Assembly (NCBI RefSeq): GCF_963678635.1
Contig: NC_087067.1
Coordinates: 5,064,647-5,128,646 of the forward strand
From: Symsagittifera roscoffensis
Lineage: Eukaryota > Xenacoelomorpha > Acoela > Convolutidae
Direction of reading: 5' to 3'
DNA length: 64,000 nt
In this document: positions 59,591 through 64,000 of the stretch, piece by piece
Layout of the letters: the number at the start of each line of letters is the position of its first letter
Position numbering within the stretch: position 1 is the first letter of the stretch
The notes under the pieces: model-generated
The model's input: only the letters and a program-made list of their open reading frames with translations
Told to the model about the DNA's origin: nothing
Databases searched by the model: none
Made by a program: the position numbers and the translations under genes

Positions 59591-60919
59591 TTGATGGACG
59601 ATGCTCATGCTCCGGAGATAATGAGCGGGCAATTAAACGTAATAAAAACGTATCTGAAAGCCAGATACCGGCTGTGGGACCTCCTAAGGGCTCAAAAAAA
59701 TGACAGAATGACCAGCAGTCTGAAAAGATGGATCGAGAATGGAGCACCTGACAAAGGAGATTTGGAAGAAAACCGCTACAAGATCTTGAAGCAGTTCTAC
59801 CTGAAAAGAAAAGATTTGTTGTACCTGAACAAAGACGGAATCTTAGCCTGTAAACGTAGAGAGGAGGACAAGGTCCTTTACAAGTACAACTCGATAGTGT
59901 TACCACAGTTATACCAGAGCGAATTGCTCTTTCGTTCACATGACCAAATGGGCCATCAGGGAGTGGACAAAGTGTATAACAGGATACAGAAACGATTCGA
60001 ATGGCCTGGTTTGAAGAAGGCGTGTGAAAAGTGGATCTCTGCGTGCTTGTCGTGCCAACAGGCGAAGGACCCCAGGGAACTAAGATTCCCTCTGCAGTCA
60101 ATAGAATCATCGGGAATCAATGAAGTGGTGCAGATTGATCACCAGAAGATATGCATGACAGCCACGGGCTATAATCAGGTGTTGGTAATGATTGATCAAT
60201 TTACGAAATATGCAGAGGCAGCACCCTGCATGACAGCATCAGCGGAAGAAACATGCGATCTTTTGATAAATGTGTGGATAGTGAGGCACGGCTGCCCCAT
60301 CACGTTCCAATCGGACAATGGCAAAGCATTCGTGGGTGATCTCACGAAGGAGTTAATGAAAAGGTCGCAGGTAGCACAGGCCCACTCGACCACTTATCAC
60401 CCGCAAACGAATGGCCCAGTCGAGAGGCAAAATCGCACGCTGGTATCCATCTTGAGAGTTTATTGCTCACGCTACATGGATGACTGGGATAGACACTTAC
60501 CGCAAGTGATGGGTGCTTACAACAGCACAGAGCACTCCACCACGGGAATAAGTCCGCATATGATGCTAACGGGTCACGAAAAAGCGCTTCCGTTGACGTT
60601 TTTCTACCCTGAATATGAAGGGAAGAGAACAGCACCGCAAACGTACGTGCGGGATGTCATTAGAAGACAGCAGGACCTCAATGACTTATGCAGGAGGAAC
60701 ACGCAACAAGCGCAAATTAGACAAAAAAGGAGGTTTCATAAAAGGACTGCCGATGCAAAAGCCTACTCAGTGGGCGATTACGTCTGGGTGTTTCAGGAAG
60801 TAGTTCCACCAAAAGGAACCAAAAAATTATTAAAGAAATGGCGTGGCCCATTTCAAATAACAGAAGTGCACCAAGGAGGTCGGTTTGATCGACTGAGCAC
60901 AGGAAGAGCAGCTCATTAA
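59591..60919 (+). CDS. Integrase of the gypsy element
   Basis: Zinc-binding domain: H-x4-H in SHDQMGHQG and C-x2-C in ACLSCQQAK. Catalytic core: Asp in EVVQIDHQKI, Asp in TFQSDNGKAF, and Glu in NGPVERQNRTL, the D,D-35-E arrangement. C-terminus: KAYSVGDYVWVFQEV and the GPF/Y module LLKKWRGPFQITEV. The frame is intact from 58154 to the TAA at 60917, where the same frame continues into the tail. This is the best-preserved enzyme in the window. Confidence 0.9.
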   Translation: MMDDAHAPEIMSGQLNVIKTYLKARYRLWDLLRAQKNDRMTSSLKRWIENGAPDKGDLEENRYKILKQFYLKRKDLLYLNKDGILACKRREEDKVLYKYNSIVLPQLYQSELLFRSHDQMGHQGVDKVYNRIQKRFEWPGLKKACEKWISACLSCQQAKDPRELRFPLQSIESSGINEVVQIDHQKICMTATGYNQVLVMIDQFTKYAEAAPCMTASAEETCDLLINVWIVRHGCPITFQSDNGKAFVGDLTKELMKRSQVAQAHSTTYHPQTNGPVERQNRTLVSILRVYCSRYMDDWDRHLPQVMGAYNSTEHSTTGISPHMMLTGHEKALPLTFFYPEYEGKRTAPQTYVRDVIRRQQDLNDLCRRNTQQAQIRQKRRFHKRTADAKAYSVGDYVWVFQEVVPPKGTKKLLKKWRGPFQITEVHQGGRFDRLSTGRAAH

Positions 60920-61822
60920 GAAAACATCAAACCGCACAATGCCTCATCAGATGACTGGTGCATCCCAGCGGACATGCAAGAGGGAGACTATTTGATAGTG
61001 GATCCTGCTTGTGAGGTGAATGAAAGAGGCACTCGTGACAAAAACGACGGAAATGAGGTGGTGGATGATTGCGATCTACCACTGGACCTAGAGTTGACCG
61101 AGCGAGTAGAGGTGGATGACGAAACTCTACCTTATGCCGAAGAGGACTGGGACTGCCCAGAACAGACTGAATTTGACAAGGGAACACAACCTGACTTTCC
61201 TCTCACCATGGAGACACGCCAGTGCAAGAAGGGAAGGGATAAGAAAAAGTACAACCCGTATGGCGAGGATTTCGTCATAGACAGGATAGTTTTAAATGAT
61301 ATGATGGAGTCGCTGTTGGGACTGGATGAAGTAGCGGTGCCAAGAGAGATCGACTTGGTAAATGACATGGATCAAGATTGGATCGACGATCGCTCCGAAC
61401 CAGAAGTGGAGTTCGAACCAGAGGTGGATCAGACTCATGAGCAAGAATTAACGAACTTGCGAGTGCTCGAATGGCTCCACGATCTGCCGACGCATCCTAA
61501 AGAGACAATCTTGACGATTCAGGATGTTGATAAAGACGGCATCAAATACGTCAGCCATGATAATACCGAGTCCAACTGGGTCGCTCCAGATGGCCCTCTT
61601 CACGTTCCGCAATCCAACCTCGATCTGCTCGACTTTGGGCGATCGACGAGGACGTCGATGGATATTTTTGTCCGGGGAGTGGGGGTAGGACTCACCCACG
61701 CCGAAAACCTGATCATTAAAAAATTAAAATTGGCAAGAGAAACCGGGGAACTGGAAACGGAAGGCGAGAACGCTAAAGAACGCCTTTCGGACGGATTTTT
61801 GAATCTTATTTCGACCTACTGA
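60920..61822 (+). pseudogene. Acidic C-terminal tail of Pol
   Basis: In frame with integrase after the TAA at 60917: a 282-codon open stretch from 60974 plus about 18 codons before it. Strongly acidic (LDLELTERVEVDDE, EPEVEFEPEVDQ), with KKYNPYGEDFVIDRIVLNDM and SNWVAPDGPLHVP. It ends KERLSDGFLNLISTY then TGA, just where the macro-like frame takes over. No catalytic domain seen. Could act as a scaffold or host-factor tether; inferred only. Confidence 0.6.
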
Positions 61823-62286
61823 ACCATTATTCAAACAGTATCGTCATAACGGACAGCGATTTCATATTCACGGAACGTACATGCGCTATAGCGATAACCG
61901 CGGACGTAAGCTTCAAAACAGCACTAGCGGCTGACTTTAAAAAAGAGTATAAGAATATCGAGTTTTTATGGAAACAGAGGCCTGGTGTGGAAGGGATGAT
62001 AGCGCTGCCCCCTGTTGCATCACAGATACCAGGGAAATATTTATGTTTCCTGGTTACTAAGGCCACTGATAGGCAACACGTAGATCCAGAGAGTTTGGTA
62101 TTGGCCTTGACTCGACTTAGGGATTTTCTGGTTGAGAGAGGAGTGACCTCTCTCTCGTTACCAGTCTATGATCCCATTAGGGGAAAGCTACATCCGAGAG
62201 AGTTGTACGCCCTTGTACACGTGATATTTTCAGAAACTGACATAGAGGTTTACTTACATAAAAAGTACTATCTGAGCATATGCTAG
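61777..62286 (+). CDS. Macro-domain-like region (TARG1/OARD1-like fold) following Pol
   Basis: This frame is +2 relative to Pol and open from 61777 to TAG at 62284-62286. Homology appears to start at 61837 with SIVITDSDFIF and continues AIAITADVSFKTALAADFKK, KQRPGVEG, KYLCFLVTKATDRQH, LVLALTRLRDFLVERGVTSL, LPVYDPIRGKL and VIFSETDIEVYLHK. The pattern of strands and helices, the FKK, the LVTK and the GVTsLsLP...TDIeVy blocks follow the ADP-ribosyl-glutamate hydrolase macro family. The family's GCGLD catalytic loop is replaced by YDPIRGK, so hydrolysis is doubtful. No ATG precedes the domain (first in frame at 61996), so it is either reached by a frameshift from Pol or is a fusion split by an indel. 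Diverged copies lie at 42541 and 48335. Confidence 0.65.
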   Translation, partial: RTPFGRIFESYFDLLNHYSNSIVITDSDFIFTERTCAIAITADVSFKTALAADFKKEYKNIEFLWKQRPGVEGMIALPPVASQIPGKYLCFLVTKATDRQHVDPESLVLALTRLRDFLVERGVTSLSLPVYDPIRGKLHPRELYALVHVIFSETDIEVYLHKKYYLSIC

Positions 62287-62460
62287 GAGTTGCATTCGGC
62301 GATAAGTGGTTTTTATTTAGTTCACTTTATAGAGATTAGGATTGAGTTAGGTTAGCTACTAGGGATTATGTTTTTAGGTAATAATGTAGATATATGATGT
62401 TTATGTGTTATGTTATTGTTAGGGCATGTTTTATGTGATGTTTATGTCCTGAAAGACCAG

Positions 62461-62499
62461 GAGCGCTGTCACTTCCAGGTATTGAAAGTGACAGCGCTC
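62461..62499. other. Perfect 14-bp hairpin
   Basis: GAGCGCTGTCACTT (62461-62474) and its exact reverse complement AAGTGACAGCGCTC (62486-62499), with an 11-base loop, in the region 3' of the macro-like frame. No T-run follows that would suggest a Pol III terminator. Confidence 0.9.
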
Positions 62500-62523
62500 A
62501 TTCGTGTTACCTCGATAAGGTTG

Positions 62524-62542
62524 AAGGTGGACGATCCACCTT
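62524..62542. other. Perfect 8-bp hairpin
   Basis: AAGGTGGA (62524-62531), loop CGA, TCCACCTT (62535-62542). It lies 25 bases after the larger hairpin, so the two form a paired-stem element. Confidence 0.9.
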
Positions 62543-62753
62543 GGTGCTAAGTTTTAAATCAGTAACGAAGAAAAATTTCAATGGATCGTTTTAAAGAAAA
62601 AAATGTGAATGATGTTTTATCCTGAAAATGGGACCGCATGAAATGATGGTTTTAAGTCGTGACTTGTTTTTTAGATCTTGATTGATCAAATCTTGTTTAC
62701 TGAATCAAACAAACTCGAAGCAACTTCACGACACGAGAATAATCACGTTAGAA

Positions 62754-63218
62754 ATGGGTGATACAAATGATTTAAAGGAATTCCTCTCAGCGAGTCTAGG
62801 AGCGACTCTAGACGAGATCTATCAGCGGCTGATTGATTGTGATTTTACACGAGAAGACCCGGGATTGGCGATGTTTGTGGTCGCGCTCCTCAACGCGTTG
62901 GGACGAGAGGGTCGAGGTAATCGCCCCACGGAAGTGGTATTGATGCTGGCCTTCGGTGAGTCCGGGACCGCCGAGAGAGGTCGAAACCGATTGATGAGAT
63001 GGCGCCGAGGAGAAATGTCCGGACACGGCTTGGCTCGTGAGCCGGGACTAGGCGAACAAAGGGATCACCGGCTAGGTGAGTTGCCCCTACCTGTTCAGCC
63101 CGCGCAGCCGCTCATCGGAGCTAAAAGACTACGTGATGGGCCGGTTTCTTGTTTCAAAAACATGATCGGTTTCTTGTTTCAAGAGTGGAATTTAATTTTC
63201 AGATTTCCAAGAGAATAA
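62754..63218 (+). CDS. Hypothetical protein downstream of gypsy pol
   Basis: ATG at 62754 (MGDTNDLKEFLSASLGATLD) opens 154 codons; the frame is also open upstream to 62682 without an ATG. The first ~60 residues look helical and acidic (EIYQRLIDCDFTREDPGLAM, VVALLNALGREG). The next ~60 are rich in Arg, Gly and Pro. The last ~25 residues (from CFKNMIGF) are encoded by AT-rich flank and are probably read-through past the element's edge near 63150. Codon composition matches gag-pol, not the flank, so I take it as an element-encoded accessory frame. No domain recognised. Confidence 0.4.
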   Translation: MGDTNDLKEFLSASLGATLDEIYQRLIDCDFTREDPGLAMFVVALLNALGREGRGNRPTEVVLMLAFGESGTAERGRNRLMRWRRGEMSGHGLAREPGLGEQRDHRLGELPLPVQPAQPLIGAKRLRDGPVSCFKNMIGFLFQEWNLIFRFPRE

Positions 63219-64000
63219 AATTTTTCTTTGATCCAGTTTTCTCAAATTAGATTAGTTTGTCGAAAAGTGTTAATGAAAAATTGTACTAGAAACTGAGAGA
63301 GCTTCAAAGCCATCAATTTTTTTGTTATGTCTTTTAATTTCAAAACTTGAGATTTAGAAAAAATACCTCTCTGTTTTCTGATTTACTGGCATCCATTGAC
63401 TATTTTTCAACTGTAAATTGACGATGTTTCAAAATCTTAGATTCAATAATGCAGTAATTCTACAACTACTTGGCGAGGCGTGACCAAAACTAATGTTCGA
63501 CTTTCCAATTAAAATAGAACTTGATTTTTGCGAGGCTGAATCAATTTAAGCAATTTTTAGAGTTTTTGGCAGACAGCACGTAAAAAATTGTGCCCACTGC
63601 AATTAGAATACTGATTTGACAAATTATCATTGCAACTAATATCAAATACCAAAAATGTGGAATGCAAAACTGAGCTGTAAAATCGATAATGAAGGTTTGC
63701 ATTTCAACAGAAAAACGTTTGAGACCTTATTCAAAATTTCGTAGTAAAACAAAATAATTTGAGTTTATTTTCAGCAAAAAAAATATTTGAAGCTTCGTTA
63801 GTTTAGTTGACAAAATTAAAAAAGCTCCGAATTATTTTTTTCAACATTCTCTCAAAAAAAATACGTTGAACTCCCTCATAAGATAAATTTGAAACTTCCT
63901 TAGAGGTAAATTTTTTTTTGGAAAGGATGGAGTTAGAAAAACATATAAGAACATAAATATATATTTTATTGTTCCCATAAAGACACTTGTCATACAGTTT
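63219..64000. other. AT-rich flank, nothing recognised
   Basis: No open frame of note, no repeat partner noticed in the window, base composition similar to 1300-12000. Confidence 0.5.

Larger units (their letters stand above)
52391..63150 (+). mobile_element. Ty3/gypsy LTR-type retrotransposon with C-terminal macro-like domain, disabled
   Basis: Order gag - protease - RT - RNase H - integrase defines the Ty3/gypsy class. The body is GC-richer than its surroundings and largely readable, but has about six in-frame stops (55271, 55487, 55811, 57454, 58108, 60919) and frame changes near 54700, 54950, 56330 and 61800. The 5' side is module Y plus a leader. On the 3' side no Y or X copy follows; GC-rich sequence simply gives way to AT-rich DNA near 63150, so a 3' LTR is missing or not recognised and the element is probably truncated. 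Boundaries are approximate. Confidence 0.75.

Noticed and set aside
55269-60919. Stop-codon reassignment or programmed readthrough in gypsy pol
   Set aside because: All three stop codons are used, together with frameshifts and lost zinc ligands; ordinary decay explains it better.
52391-63150. Intact LTR pair for the gypsy element
   Set aside because: No sequence of 52391-52866 or of module Y was found again after 61822; only a 5' candidate can be offered.

Overview
The window looks like repeat-dominated, gene-poor DNA from a eukaryote, most likely an invertebrate animal. The reasons are an AT-rich background, LTR retrotransposon pol genes of Ty3/gypsy order, several broken copies of a Polinton/Maverick-type protein-primed DNA polymerase, and a long satellite array. 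I see no host housekeeping gene, rRNA or convincing tRNA. The species cannot be named from the sequence. Almost every coding stretch carries stops or frameshifts, so most entries are pseudogenes.

Layout. 1-1245 (minus): remains of a gypsy-like element (zinc knuckle, protease, part of RT). 1261-12985: three copies of a ~3.4 kb AT-rich unit ('R'), each with a zinc-finger exon on the minus strand and short conserved reading frames on the plus strand. 12985-25321: tandem satellite with a ~450 bp monomer in three alternating subtypes, giving a ~1.35 kb higher-order repeat. 24458-34222: a ~4.9 kb tandem segmental duplication, each copy holding one satellite trimer followed by the 5' half of the DNA polymerase pseudogene. 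34660-37046: the rest of the polymerase, followed by a possible terminal inverted repeat (37190-37379). 37380-41300: scraps of gypsy-like elements in both orientations. 41366-42296: a further polymerase fragment.

42301-52390: a mosaic of two repeat modules, X and Y. X carries, on the minus strand, a decayed integrase C-terminus followed by a macro-like domain. Y is rich in an ACCCTCCG motif. 52391-63150: a largely complete but disabled Ty3/gypsy element in plus orientation: gag, protease, RT, RNase H, a long acidic/Ser-rich linker, integrase with GPF module, an acidic tail, then a macro-domain-like region resembling TARG1/OARD1, two hairpins, and a further small reading frame. 63219-64000: AT-rich, nothing recognised.

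The most unusual content is the macro-like domain at the end of gypsy pol. It is seen in the main element and again, diverged, in both X modules. Next are the trimeric satellite whose monomer matches a segment inside the R units and abuts the polymerase, and a cluster of four perfect TGACGTCA sites just upstream of the polymerase zinc-finger start.
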